A stretch of 64,000 bases of DNA from Akkermansiaceae bacterium (lineage in GTDB: Bacteria > Verrucomicrobiota > Verrucomicrobiia > Verrucomicrobiales > Akkermansiaceae), in the NCBI GenBank assembly GCA_019634595.1, contig JAHCBC010000006.1, forward strand, positions 62,001-126,000, written 5' to 3'. Below are positions 32,744 through 41,461 of the stretch, piece after piece; position 1 is the first letter of the stretch, and every line of letters begins with the position of its first letter. The position numbers and the translations under genes were made by a program. The notes beneath the pieces were generated by a model. That model did not search any database. It had not been told where the DNA came from and was given only the letters and a program-made list of their open reading frames with translations.

Positions 32744-34330
32744 CTACCGCCGCAGCGACCCGCAGAGATTCACCCGGATGCCCAGCTCCCTGGCGAAGGC
32801 GGCTTTCGCGAAGAGACAGGCGTCCGCCGCCTCCGCATCATGGGCGTAGGCGACCTGGATGTGGTTGGCGCGGTGCTTTGCCATGAGTTGGTCACGGGAA
32901 ACACCGTAGGTGACGGCGTGCATGACCGGCCACTCCGGAGTGGTGAGCTGCCAGCGGCGCTCCGCTTCCTCCTGCGGCAGTTCCACCGCCGCCCCGCGGC
33001 CGATGTCCATGTGGAGCGCTTCATCCTCCACGTAGATCCGTGACCAGACGATCTCGCCCGGACGGGAGGTGCCGCGCAGGGTGCTGCCGCCGCTGGGGAA
33101 ATACATCGCGGGCTGGCGGAATCCCTCCGCGCCTTCCCAGCCGCCGATGAAGTGGGCGGGCGGGGCCGCGCCGCTGATGAGGAAAACCCACACGTAGTCA
33201 CCGCCGAAGTCTTCACCCCAGCGAATGTCATGCAGCGTGGACTCGACCGGCTGGCCGAGAGCGTCATGGACGCGGCGGGTGATGAGGCCGTCCAGGCCGG
33301 CGCATTCATCGACCTCGTTGAAATGGACGATGGGCTCGCCGTCGAAAAGGACGCGTGAACCGTCCCGCGAAGTGACGGGCGGGCGGTCGCGGTTGTTGAG
33401 CATCCCTTCCACCAGATCGCTGGCGGGGAGCAGGTCCTTGAGTCCCTGCTGGTACTGGATGCCGATGGTTTCGCAGCCGAAGTCATCCGCCATGCGGACG
33501 GCGGCGATGTACATGCGGCACTGGAGCAGGACCTGCGCGCGGGTGAGCTGGGTGGCGTGGTCGTCGCCGAAATGGAAGGTCATGCCACGGCTTTCCAGCC
33601 ATGACAGGACCTCGTCCGCCTCCGCCTCCGGAGTGATGAGCGTCTCGTGGTAGAGGGCGGACTGGCTGAGGCGTTCCTTGAAGACGCCGCAGGAATGGAG
33701 GAGCTGGTCGGGAATGATGGCGTTGAACATGCCCATGCAGCCCTCGTCGAAGATACCCATGATCGACTTGTCCCGCTTCAGTTCCGCCGCCAGCGAGGCA
33801 CCGAGTGCGGCGGATGCGGGCGGAATGGGGATGTCCGCGGTGACGTGGCCGAGATCGTGGACGATGGTGCCGGTGGCGAGCCACTCGCGGAGCTTGCCGA
33901 GAAAGAACGCGTCGGTGAAATCCTCGCTCCAGAGGGTGGAGAAGGTGACGCCCGCTTTCGTGAGCGAGCCGTTCAGATTGAGCATGCCGACCAGCCCCGG
34001 CCACTGGCCGCTCCAGTTGGCGAGCGTGAGGATGGGGCCGCGGTGGGTGGTCAGGCCCGGCAACACGTGGTGGGAGTATTGCCACACCGCCTCCGCGACG
34101 ATGAGCGGCGCGTCCGGGTCGATGTCGCGGAAGATGCCGATGCCCTGCTTCTGGCTGGAGATGAAGCCATGGCCTTCCTTTTCATCGTAGGGATGCGCCC
34201 TTACAACTTGCCGTCCCTCCGCCTCGATGGCGCGGGAGATGGCGGCTTCCATTTCACGCTGGGCGGGCCAGCAGGTTTGGTTCGCGGAAAGGCGGAGGTC
34301 GCCGCTGGCGACGAGCAGGATGGGTTTCAT
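32744..34330 (-). CDS. Fucose/arabinose-isomerase-like protein
   Basis: A 528-residue cytoplasmic protein. The start at 34330 (MKPILLVASGD) overlaps the stop of the MFS transporter gene (ATGA), which supports it. The FucI/AraA-type architecture shows in an N-terminal Rossmann-like domain (ILLVASGDLRLSANQTCWPAQREME), a central domain with conserved DEGCMGMFNAIIPDQ, and a C-terminal beta domain. E in DEGCMGM and D in MADDFGC are candidate metal ligands of the aldose-ketose isomerase site. It likely converts an imported aldose (L-fucose, D-arabinose or related) to its ketose, feeding the FGGY kinase and aldolase encoded nearby. Confidence 0.75.
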   Translation of the reverse strand: MKPILLVASGDLRLSANQTCWPAQREMEAAISRAIEAEGRQVVRAHPYDEKEGHGFISSQKQGIGIFRDIDPDAPLIVAEAVWQYSHHVLPGLTTHRGPILTLANWSGQWPGLVGMLNLNGSLTKAGVTFSTLWSEDFTDAFFLGKLREWLATGTIVHDLGHVTADIPIPPASAALGASLAAELKRDKSIMGIFDEGCMGMFNAIIPDQLLHSCGVFKERLSQSALYHETLITPEAEADEVLSWLESRGMTFHFGDDHATQLTRAQVLLQCRMYIAAVRMADDFGCETIGIQYQQGLKDLLPASDLVEGMLNNRDRPPVTSRDGSRVLFDGEPIVHFNEVDECAGLDGLITRRVHDALGQPVESTLHDIRWGEDFGGDYVWVFLISGAAPPAHFIGGWEGAEGFRQPAMYFPSGGSTLRGTSRPGEIVWSRIYVEDEALHMDIGRGAAVELPQEEAERRWQLTTPEWPVMHAVTYGVSRDQLMAKHRANHIQVAYAHDAEAADACLFAKAAFARELGIRVNLCGSLRR

Positions 34331-35550
34331 GGCGTGCTTTTCGGGCGGATGAGCAGGACGAGGCCGACGGAGAGGGCGCACAGCCCGGCGAAGGCGGAGA
34401 AGATGAGATTGAGAGGAATCTGATGGTCGCGCATGACGCCGAAGCCCCAGTCGGCGAAGCCGCCGCAACTGATGCTCACCAGATTCATCAGGCCGTAGGC
34501 GGTGGCGCGGTGCTCCGGCCGGACGATCTGGCAGAGGATGGGCATGTTGTTGCAGTCAAAGAACCCCCAGCCGATGCCATAGAGGACCAGGAAGGCGATG
34601 GCGATGCCCAGCGTGCCCGCGTTCCCCACGCCGAACAGGGCGGGGATGATGAGGCCCACGCCGATGGCGGAAACATAGATCCGCCCCCGCTCGCTGCGTC
34701 TCATCCAGCGGTCGGCGAACACCCCGCCGAGAACCACCGCGATGAGCGCGGCGATGTTCACGTAGAGCGTGGCGGAGACACCCGCGTGCCCCTGGCCGAT
34801 GCCGAACTGGTCCTTCAGGATCGCGGGCATCCAGTCACGCACGACCCACCCGGCCAGCGCGGGCAGGGTGAAGTAGAGGACCAGCAGGATGAAGAAGGGA
34901 TTCCGCAGCAGGGAGGCCAGCGTGCCGGCGGGTGAGGAGCGTTCCTTCAGTCCGGTGACCGCGGGAGGATTTCTCAGCAGGAAGAACAGCGGGAGTGCAT
35001 AGAGGACCCCGGCGATGCCCGCGGCGTCGAACGCCCAGCGCCAGCCCAGCGACGGGCTGTCCGCGGCGTAGCCGCTGAACCCGCCGATCATCACTCCGGC
35101 ATAGATGGCCATCTGGTGCGTGCCGATGGCGCGGGAGCGGGTGGGGCCGCTGTGGTAGTCCGCGATGAGGGCGAGCGCGGCGGGGATGTAGCACGCCTCG
35201 CTGATGCCCATGAGGGCGCGGCTCCAGACCAGTTGCTCGAAGGTCTGCGCGTGTCCCGTCGCCCAGGTTACGGCGGACCATACCGCCAGGCTGACGACGA
35301 TGACGTGGCGCTTGCTGAAGCGGTCCGCCAGATAGCCGCCGAAGGGACTCAGCCCGGCATAGACCCATTTGAAAACGGCGGGCAGCAGGCCCCAGTTCGC
35401 CTCCGTGCCGATGGACGGGATGTCATCCATGATGGAGAACTTCATGGCCGCCATCATCTGGCGGTCCATGTAGTTCAGCAGGGCGACCGGCCACAGCAGC
35501 ATGACGACGAACCATGCGTAGCGCGCCAACGACGGAGGGGGCTGATTCAT
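34327..35550 (-). CDS. MFS transporter, anion:cation symporter-like
   Basis: A 407-residue, 12-helix major facilitator. N-terminal features are LLNYMDRQMMAAM, and the loop 2-3 motif GGYLADRFSKRHVI is the MFS signature A. Similarity is greatest to the ACS group (hexuronate, galactonate and related sugar-acid symporters). It overlaps the isomerase gene, so sugar uptake and isomerisation are co-expressed. Confidence 0.88.
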   Translation of the reverse strand: MNQPPPSLARYAWFVVMLLWPVALLNYMDRQMMAAMKFSIMDDIPSIGTEANWGLLPAVFKWVYAGLSPFGGYLADRFSKRHVIVVSLAVWSAVTWATGHAQTFEQLVWSRALMGISEACYIPAALALIADYHSGPTRSRAIGTHQMAIYAGVMIGGFSGYAADSPSLGWRWAFDAAGIAGVLYALPLFFLLRNPPAVTGLKERSSPAGTLASLLRNPFFILLVLYFTLPALAGWVVRDWMPAILKDQFGIGQGHAGVSATLYVNIAALIAVVLGGVFADRWMRRSERGRIYVSAIGVGLIIPALFGVGNAGTLGIAIAFLVLYGIGWGFFDCNNMPILCQIVRPEHRATAYGLMNLVSISCGGFADWGFGVMRDHQIPLNLIFSAFAGLCALSVGLVLLIRPKSTP

Positions 35551-35564
35551 TGGGAGCGGAAGGA

Positions 35565-36002
35565 TCAGTTGGCGGGAAGGACGGCGGACTGCCAGGCGTG
35601 GAACTTCCAGCCACTGTCAGTGAGCTTCCAGACAGCGAGGAAGCTGAGCGTGTTTTCCGTCACTCCCTTGCCCTTCGACTCCGACTTGATGCGGATGTGC
35701 CCGCTCATCAGCGCGACGGTTTCAGCAGGGAAGGTGAAGTCGCGTTTCACGTAGTCGAAGGAAAGGTACTTCGTCTTTCCCGAGGTGAGCCTGGCGATGA
35801 GTGACTCCCGGTCATCGACGACGCCGGTGGAGTGGGCGTAGTGCAGTTCCTCTGAGAGGACCGTCCGGAGCGCCGCTTCATCCACGGCGATGGTGGCGGC
35901 GATGCGCTTCTGGTCGGCGGCGGCGAGTGCTTCCGCCGGGGAGGCGGGTTGTGCGGAGAGGGTCATGGCGAGGAGCAGGAAGAGGAAGGAAAGGAGTCTC
36001 AT
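35565..36002 (-). CDS. Secreted SnoaL/NTF2-like (DUF4440-type) protein
   Basis: A 145-residue exported protein with a signal peptide (MRLLSFLFLLLAMTLSAQPA) and a single NTF2-like fold. Characteristic segments are LRTVLSEELHYAHSTGVVDDRESLIARL and the C-terminal strand FLAVWKLTDSGWKFHAWQS. Members are small binding or isomerase-like domains; no specific reaction can be given. It lies between the MFS and FG-GAP genes in one minus-strand run. Confidence 0.8.
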   Translation of the reverse strand: MRLLSFLFLLLAMTLSAQPASPAEALAAADQKRIAATIAVDEAALRTVLSEELHYAHSTGVVDDRESLIARLTSGKTKYLSFDYVKRDFTFPAETVALMSGHIRIKSESKGKGVTENTLSFLAVWKLTDSGWKFHAWQSAVLPAN

Positions 36003-36023
36003 GGGTGTCCGGATGGAGGTGGC

Positions 36024-38000
36024 TCACTTCGAGCGTGGATTCCGCAGATAGTAGAAGTAGCCGTCCTCCGCACCGCCGAGGAAGTCGGGGATGCCGTCGC
36101 CGTTGAAGTCCACCGTGGTCGGGCTGACGTCGTGGCCCTCGATGTTGGTCGGTGAAACGAGACCCTCGTCCTTGAAGAACCACTTGCCATCGGCAGCGCG
36201 CGTCTGCCGGACAAAGGCGGCGTTCGCTCCGTTCAGCAGCAGGTCCAGCACGCCGTCGCCGTCCCAGTCCGTCACGCTGAGCTTCCGGCGTCCGCTGCCA
36301 CCCGCCGACTGGCGGCCCTTGTAGCGCAGCAGCATCGGCTCACCGGGCACGGAGAAAAAGTGCGCGCGTTTCCTTTCCTCCGGCGTCGCGTCCTCGCAGA
36401 TGAACGCGCGGCGCGGTGGCAGCAGGATGCGGCGGCCGTCCCTTTCCTTCCGCTCGAAGAAGGCGAGGAAACCTTCGTGGTCCATCATCACCAGATCGAC
36501 GAGGCCGTCCTTGTTCCAGTCCACGGCGACGGGTGTGGTGCGCCACTGGGTCAGCAGGCCTTTGCCCTCCGGGCGCAGCCAGCCGTAGGCCAGGTGCGGC
36601 TGCGCGCCATCCCACTCGACTTCGACGGGTGCCGCCGCATCCAGCTTCGGCGCGGTGCGGGTGCCGGTGTTGCGGTACCAGATGACCTTGCCCCAGATGG
36701 AGTTCACGATCAGGTCTGGCAGGCCGTCGCCGTCCCAGTCATTGATGGAAAGCGTGGTGTATCCCCACTTCGCTTCGCACGGTCCCTGGATGGAACCGTT
36801 CGCCCCGGCCAGGATGTGGATGGGCTTGCCGCCGGACTCCAGCAGGACGGGTGCCGCCCATTTCGGCTTCTCCACGCCGGGGCCGCTGAGGTTCTCGAAG
36901 AACGCGATGTTGCCGGAGGTGTTCCCGGAAACAATGTCGGTGTCACCGTCGCCGTCCCAGTCGAAGCCGACGGGAGTGGCCAGCGCGCCGAATTTCACGT
37001 CCTCCGCCTCCTGCTGGAAAAACTTCGGTTCCTCGAACACAGGCGCGTTCGCCTCATGGCGGCCGGTGTTGCGGATGAAGGCGACGCGCCCGTCCTCGTC
37101 ACCGCAGATGATGTCCGGGTGGCCGTCCTTGTCCCAGTCGATCATCACGGGGGTGATCATCTGGACGTGCATCTTCAGGTAGGCGCCCTTGTCGGTCTGC
37201 AGGCGGCGGCCCTTCTCATAGCGGGGTTCCGTGCGGGTGCCGGTGTTGCGGAAGTAGGTGAAGCCGTCGAGGAACTCCCCGCAGACCAGATCGAGATCAC
37301 CGTCGCCGTCCAGATCCACGAAGCTCGGGCACGGCCAGCCGAAGGTTTCCAGCGGGATGCCGTCGATGAGGATGCGCTCCGGCTTCGCATACACGGGGGC
37401 CTCGTTGGTGCCGGTGTTGCGGGCGACATAGACGTGGCCGCGCAGGTTGCCGTTCTTCCAGATACCATGTTCATCGTAGGCATCGTCCCAGCCGTATTCC
37501 GACCAGTCGTCGGTACCGATCGCCAGGTCCTGAACGCCGTCGCCGTCGTAGTCCACCACCCGCCAGTGGTTGCCCCTGACCTTGTTGTGGTGGACGTTTT
37601 CCGGCAGGTCGATCTTCACCGGGGATTCCAACCCGGATTTCAGGAAATCCGGATAGCGTTTGCCCGGGGTCAGCACGGTGGGGACTCCCTCCGGGTAGCT
37701 GACCTGCACGTTGACGATGCCCTTGCTGATGCGCCGGGCGGGCTTGAAGACAGGCATCGGGTTCTTGCCCGTGTCGCCGCTCGTGTTCTCGAACACATAG
37801 ACCCCGTTGTAGGGCTTGTCGGAACAGTTCACGACGAGGTCCAGATCTCCGTCGCCGTCGAAGTCCATCGGCAGCGGCCATGCCCACAGGCCGACGCCGA
37901 GGTCCACCGCGAGGCCGGGGTTGTTGTATTTGAGGCGCTCCAGCGGCTGGTCCGCGGTGGCGAGCGAGGCGAGCAGGAAAAGGGGAAGGATGGGTTTCAT
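36024..38000 (-). CDS. Secreted FG-GAP/VCBS repeat propeller protein
   Basis: A 658-residue exported protein. The start at 38000 yields the signal peptide MKPILPLFLLASLATADQ. It carries at least seven FG-GAP/VCBS-type calcium-binding repeats with the motif DxDGDGxxDL: MDFDGDGDLDLVV, VDYDGDGVQDLAIG, VDLDGDGDLDLVCG, DWDKDGHPDIICG, DWDGDGDTDIVSG, DWDGDGLPDLIV, DWDGDGVLDLLL and a final DFNGDGIPDFLGG. They fold as an integrin-type beta-propeller. Such proteins are abundant in Verrucomicrobia and Planctomycetes glycan loci and may bind or degrade polysaccharides. No catalytic domain is visible. Confidence 0.9.
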   Translation of the reverse strand: MKPILPLFLLASLATADQPLERLKYNNPGLAVDLGVGLWAWPLPMDFDGDGDLDLVVNCSDKPYNGVYVFENTSGDTGKNPMPVFKPARRISKGIVNVQVSYPEGVPTVLTPGKRYPDFLKSGLESPVKIDLPENVHHNKVRGNHWRVVDYDGDGVQDLAIGTDDWSEYGWDDAYDEHGIWKNGNLRGHVYVARNTGTNEAPVYAKPERILIDGIPLETFGWPCPSFVDLDGDGDLDLVCGEFLDGFTYFRNTGTRTEPRYEKGRRLQTDKGAYLKMHVQMITPVMIDWDKDGHPDIICGDEDGRVAFIRNTGRHEANAPVFEEPKFFQQEAEDVKFGALATPVGFDWDGDGDTDIVSGNTSGNIAFFENLSGPGVEKPKWAAPVLLESGGKPIHILAGANGSIQGPCEAKWGYTTLSINDWDGDGLPDLIVNSIWGKVIWYRNTGTRTAPKLDAAAPVEVEWDGAQPHLAYGWLRPEGKGLLTQWRTTPVAVDWNKDGLVDLVMMDHEGFLAFFERKERDGRRILLPPRRAFICEDATPEERKRAHFFSVPGEPMLLRYKGRQSAGGSGRRKLSVTDWDGDGVLDLLLNGANAAFVRQTRAADGKWFFKDEGLVSPTNIEGHDVSPTTVDFNGDGIPDFLGGAEDGYFYYLRNPRSK

Positions 38001-38031
38001 GGAATGGGTTGCTTCGGCTGGTGTGGAGGCT

Positions 38032-38730
38032 TCAGGAAAGCCACGAGTTGGTGCGCGCTTTGCGGTTCGCGTTGAGGGTGTTTTCGAGGCTCTTGCGGAT
38101 GTGGGAACCCATCTCCGCGCGGGCCTTCTCCGGGTCGCGCTTGCGGATGGCGCGGAAGATGGCGTCGTGCGCGGCCCATGCTTCCTCAATGACGGAAAGG
38201 TTGTGGACGATGCGGTGCGGTCGGAAGATCCGCTCCAGTACCTGGGTGTCGGACAGCAGCTTGATGAGCCGCCGGTTTCCCGTGGCGTCGATGATGTGGA
38301 GGTGGAAGGCACGGTCCAGATCCAGGAAACGCTTTTCCGCGGCCTCTGCCAGCGGCTCGTCCGGCCGGGTCTTGAAGTCCTCCACCAGCCGCTTCATGGC
38401 GGCCAGGATGTCGCCCAGTTCCGTGAGCTGCTCGTCGTTCATGAGCATCGCGGCACGCTCCGCGGCGTAGCTTTCCACCGCCTCCCGGACGCCGAAAAAT
38501 TCGACGGCTTCCTGCGGGTCCATGCGCTTCACCAGCGCGCCCAGGCGGGGCAGCAGCTCGACCAGTCCCTCGGTCGCCAGCTTGTTCATCGCCTCCCGCA
38601 GGGGGGTGGTGCTGACGCCCAGCTCCGCGCTCATTTTCTTGAACTCCAGCCGCGTGCCCGGCTCCAGCTCGCCGCTGATGATGCGTTCGCGGATGGCGTG
38701 ATAGACTTTCTCCGGCAGGGGTGAGGACAT
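38032..38730 (-). CDS. GntR/FadR-type transcriptional regulator (FCD domain)
   Basis: A 232-residue regulator. The start at 38730 was chosen because the winged HTH begins right after it (VYHAIRERIISGELEPGTRLEFKKMSAELGVSTTPLREAMNKL in continuous order). The C-terminal ~150 residues are an FCD helical ligand domain with metal-binding candidates around DLDRAFHLHII and the final HDAIFRAIRKRDPEKARAEM. It is divergent from the aldolase/kinase pair, which it most likely regulates in response to a sugar acid or aldonate. AT-rich dyads at 38756-38782 are candidate operators. Confidence 0.93.
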   Translation of the reverse strand: MSSPLPEKVYHAIRERIISGELEPGTRLEFKKMSAELGVSTTPLREAMNKLATEGLVELLPRLGALVKRMDPQEAVEFFGVREAVESYAAERAAMLMNDEQLTELGDILAAMKRLVEDFKTRPDEPLAEAAEKRFLDLDRAFHLHIIDATGNRRLIKLLSDTQVLERIFRPHRIVHNLSVIEEAWAAHDAIFRAIRKRDPEKARAEMGSHIRKSLENTLNANRKARTNSWLS

Positions 38731-38755
38731 GGTTCTGAAGACGGTGTGGGAAATC

Positions 38756-38782
38756 GAATATTTGAATATATTTGGATATACA
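38756..38782. promoter_or_regulatory. Candidate GntR operator in the divergent promoter region
   Basis: An AT-rich island in GC-rich surroundings contains ATATT-TG-AATAT (38758-38769) and TATAT-TTGG-ATATA, two short overlapping inverted repeats. It lies between the gntR start (38730) and the aldolase start (38813). Confidence 0.5.
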
Positions 38783-38812
38783 AGCGGGAATTTTCCTGAT
38801 TTACCGGAAGTC

Positions 38813-39748
38813 ATGTCCGCTTCCGGTTCAGCCATTTTGTCTTCGGTCCGGGGGGTCGTCCCCCCGCTGGTAACGCCACTTTCCGCGCCTGATGTACTGG
38901 ACCGGGAGGGATTGGGGAGACTGGTGGAGCACCTGATCGGCGGCGGTGTCCACGCGCTGTTCCTGCTGGGGACGACGGGGGAGGGACCGAGCCTGAGCCA
39001 CCGCCTGAGGCGGGAGGTGGTGGAGGAAACGTGCCGCCTGGTGGGCGGACGGCTGCCGGTGCTGGTGTGTGTGACGGATACCGTGTTCGAGGAAAGCGTG
39101 GAGCTGGCGAACCACGCGGCGGACCACGGCGCGGACGCGGTGGTGGCCAGCACGCCGTACTATTTCCGCACGGGGCAGCCGGAGCTGTATGACTACTACG
39201 CGGAGCTGGCGGCGGCGCTGCCCGTGCCGCTGCATCTCTACAACATGCCGGCCATGACGAAGGTGGTCATCCAGCCGGAGACGGTGGAGAGGCTGATGGA
39301 TGTCGAGGGCATCATCGGCATCAAGGACAGCTCCGGGGATCTGGACTACTTCGGCAAGCTGGTGGAGCTGGGGCGGAAAAAGGAAGGCTGGTCCGTGATG
39401 ATGGGGCCGGAGGAACTGACGGCCCGGGCCGTCGCCATGGGCGGACAGGGCGGGGTGAATGGTGGGGCCAACCTTTTCCCCGCACTCTACGTGGCGAACT
39501 ACGATGCCGCCGCGCGGGGCGATGTGGAAAAGTCGGACGAACTGAACGCCATCGTCAACGAGGTCGCGGCGGAGCTTTACTCCGTGGGCAGCCATGCGAG
39601 TTCGATGCTGAAGGGCCTGAAGTGCGCGCTGAGCCTGCGCGGCATCTGCGGCGATGTGATGGCGCATCCGTTCGAGCATTTCCATGAACGGGAGCGGGAG
39701 GTCATCCGCGGGCGGATGGAGGAACTTATTTCAAAATACGGTCTGTGA
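38813..39748 (+). CDS. DapA-family aldolase/lyase (dihydrodipicolinate synthase superfamily)
   Basis: A 311-residue TIM-barrel lyase. The ATG at 38813 follows an ACCGGAAG Shine-Dalgarno-like stretch; the upstream ATG at 38729 would run through the operator region. Conserved features are FLLGTTGEGPSL, STPYYF, Tyr in HLYNMPAMT and the Schiff-base Lys in IGIKDSSGD. The family covers dihydrodipicolinate synthase, N-acetylneuraminate lyase and 2-keto-3-deoxy-sugar-acid aldolases. The surrounding sugar genes favour a catabolic aldolase over lysine synthesis. The ribulokinase-like gene follows directly. Confidence 0.85.
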   Translation: MSASGSAILSSVRGVVPPLVTPLSAPDVLDREGLGRLVEHLIGGGVHALFLLGTTGEGPSLSHRLRREVVEETCRLVGGRLPVLVCVTDTVFEESVELANHAADHGADAVVASTPYYFRTGQPELYDYYAELAAALPVPLHLYNMPAMTKVVIQPETVERLMDVEGIIGIKDSSGDLDYFGKLVELGRKKEGWSVMMGPEELTARAVAMGGQGGVNGGANLFPALYVANYDAAARGDVEKSDELNAIVNEVAAELYSVGSHASSMLKGLKCALSLRGICGDVMAHPFEHFHEREREVIRGRMEELISKYGL

Positions 39749-41319
39749 TGAAAGCGGCCATCGGTCTGGATTTCGGGACTGAGTCGGTCCGCGCGCTGGT
39801 CGTCGGGCTGGACGGGATGGAACTCGCGACGGCGGCCTCCGCCTACCGGCACGGACAGATCACGGACGCCCTGCCGGGTGGAGGTGGGAAGCTGCCGCCG
39901 GAACACGCGCTGCAACATCCGGGCGACTGGGAGGAGTCGGTGGTGGAAGCGGTCCGTGGCGCGCTGGCGGCGTGCGGGGCGGTGGAGATCGTCGGCATCG
40001 GGGTGGATTTCACCAGTTGTACGATGCTTCCCGTACTGGCGGACGGCACGCCGCTGTGCCTGACGGAGAAATTTTCACGGACCGCACAGGCGTGGCCGAA
40101 GCTGTGGAAACACCACGGCGCGGGGGAGCAGACGGCGAGGATCAACGCGGTGGCGCGGGAGCGCGGCGAAGGCTTTCTCACACGCTATGGTGGCGAGATC
40201 GGGATCGAGTGGCTGTTTCCCAAGATCCTGGAGACCTTCGACAAGGAGCCGGACGCGTATGATGCGGCGGAGGTCTGGCTGGAGGCGGGTGACTGGCTGG
40301 TGTGGCGGCTGGTGGGAGGGGACGCGGCGTCCATGCCACGCTCCACCTGCCAGGCGGGGTACAAAGGGATGTGGAGCGCGGAGGACGGCTATCCGTCCGC
40401 GGAGTTTTTCGAGGAAGTGAGGCCGGGTTTTTCCTCCGTGCTGGGAAAGCTGCCGGGACGCCTGATGGCACCCGGCACCCGGGCCGGCGGACTGTGCGCG
40501 GAGTGGGCGCAGCGGTTCGGCCTGGTTGAAGGCACTCCGGTGAGTGTCGCGATCATCGATGCCCATGCCGGTGTTCCCGGAGCCGGGGCGGCGGAGGAGG
40601 GGACGCTGGTGATGGTCATGGGGACCAGCTCATGCCACATGCTGAACAGCACCCGCATGACGGACGTGCCCGGCGTGGCGGGCATCGTGAAGGACGGCAT
40701 CCTTCCCGGCTTCCACGGTTATGAAACGGGGCAGGCTGCGGTGGGTGACGCGTTCGAGTGGCTGCGGAAGTTGACCGGGCAGGCGGATTTCCGCGCGATG
40801 GCGGCGGAGGCGGATCTGCTGCCGCCGGGAGCGGACGGTGTGTTCTGCGTGGACTGGATGAACGGCTGCCGCACCCCGCTGATGGATGCCAGCCTGCGGG
40901 GCATGTTCGGCGGGCTGGGGCTGAACCACGGACCGGCCCATCTTTACAAGGCGCTGATGGAGGCGTCCGCATTCGGTGTGAAATGGATCGTCGGCATGCT
41001 GGAGGAAAGCGGCGTGCCGGTGGAACGTTTCGTGGCGACGGGAGGACTGCCCCACCACAATCCTTCGCTGGTGGGGATCTATGCGGATGTGCTGGAAAAA
41101 AGCATCAGCGTCCACCCCTGCACGCAGGGGCCCGCGTTGGGAGCGGCGATCCTCGGCGCGCTGGCGGCCGGTGCTTTCCCCACGCCGGAGGAAGCCATCC
41201 TTGCAATGGGCAGGCCGGGTGCCGGGAGGGTGTTCAGCCCGGACAAGGAGCGCTCGGAACGCTATCAGGAGCTTTATCTCCGGTATTTGGAGTGGGCCGG
41301 CATTCTGCGCGCCAGCTAG
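39748..41319 (+). CDS. FGGY carbohydrate kinase, ribulokinase-like
   Basis: A 523-residue sugar kinase. The N-terminal phosphate-1 motif is IGLDFGTESVRALV; later come GVDFTSCTMLPV, DAHAGVPGAG and MVMGTSSCHML, and an ATP-binding adenosine motif in ATGGLPHHNP. The DFGTESVR and FTSCTMLP segments are typical of AraB/ribulokinase. The start at 39748 overlaps the aldolase stop; a GTG one codon earlier is also possible. It phosphorylates a ketose, probably the product of the isomerase encoded at 32744. Confidence 0.88.
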   Translation: MKAAIGLDFGTESVRALVVGLDGMELATAASAYRHGQITDALPGGGGKLPPEHALQHPGDWEESVVEAVRGALAACGAVEIVGIGVDFTSCTMLPVLADGTPLCLTEKFSRTAQAWPKLWKHHGAGEQTARINAVARERGEGFLTRYGGEIGIEWLFPKILETFDKEPDAYDAAEVWLEAGDWLVWRLVGGDAASMPRSTCQAGYKGMWSAEDGYPSAEFFEEVRPGFSSVLGKLPGRLMAPGTRAGGLCAEWAQRFGLVEGTPVSVAIIDAHAGVPGAGAAEEGTLVMVMGTSSCHMLNSTRMTDVPGVAGIVKDGILPGFHGYETGQAAVGDAFEWLRKLTGQADFRAMAAEADLLPPGADGVFCVDWMNGCRTPLMDASLRGMFGGLGLNHGPAHLYKALMEASAFGVKWIVGMLEESGVPVERFVATGGLPHHNPSLVGIYADVLEKSISVHPCTQGPALGAAILGALAAGAFPTPEEAILAMGRPGAGRVFSPDKERSERYQELYLRYLEWAGILRAS

Positions 41320-41356
41320 ATTGACCCGGCATTCATGCCTGTGCCACATCGGCCGC

Positions 41357-41389
41357 GATTCTTGAATTGCGCACCACCCGTTGTCGGCA
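41357..41389 (+). promoter_or_regulatory. Candidate ECF sigma promoter, copy 1
   Basis: A 33-bp sequence (GATTCTTGAATTGCGCACC, then ACCCGTTGTCGGCA) is identical to one at 44084-44116 upstream of the ECF sigma gene. It has a -35-like TTGAATT and a -10-like CGTTGTC about 15 bp apart. It lies 73 bp before the ATG at 41462. Confidence 0.7.
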
Positions 41390-41461
41390 AAAGGAATGGC
41401 TCGCCTCTTCCCGGGGTTCCATTCATCAATCATCAGCGGCCTATTCCGGGTCTCTCCGGCG

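Noticed and set aside
36360..38075. 571-codon plus-strand open frame
   Set aside because: Antisense to the FG-GAP protein; repetitive Val/Asp sequence is the mirror of its repeats.
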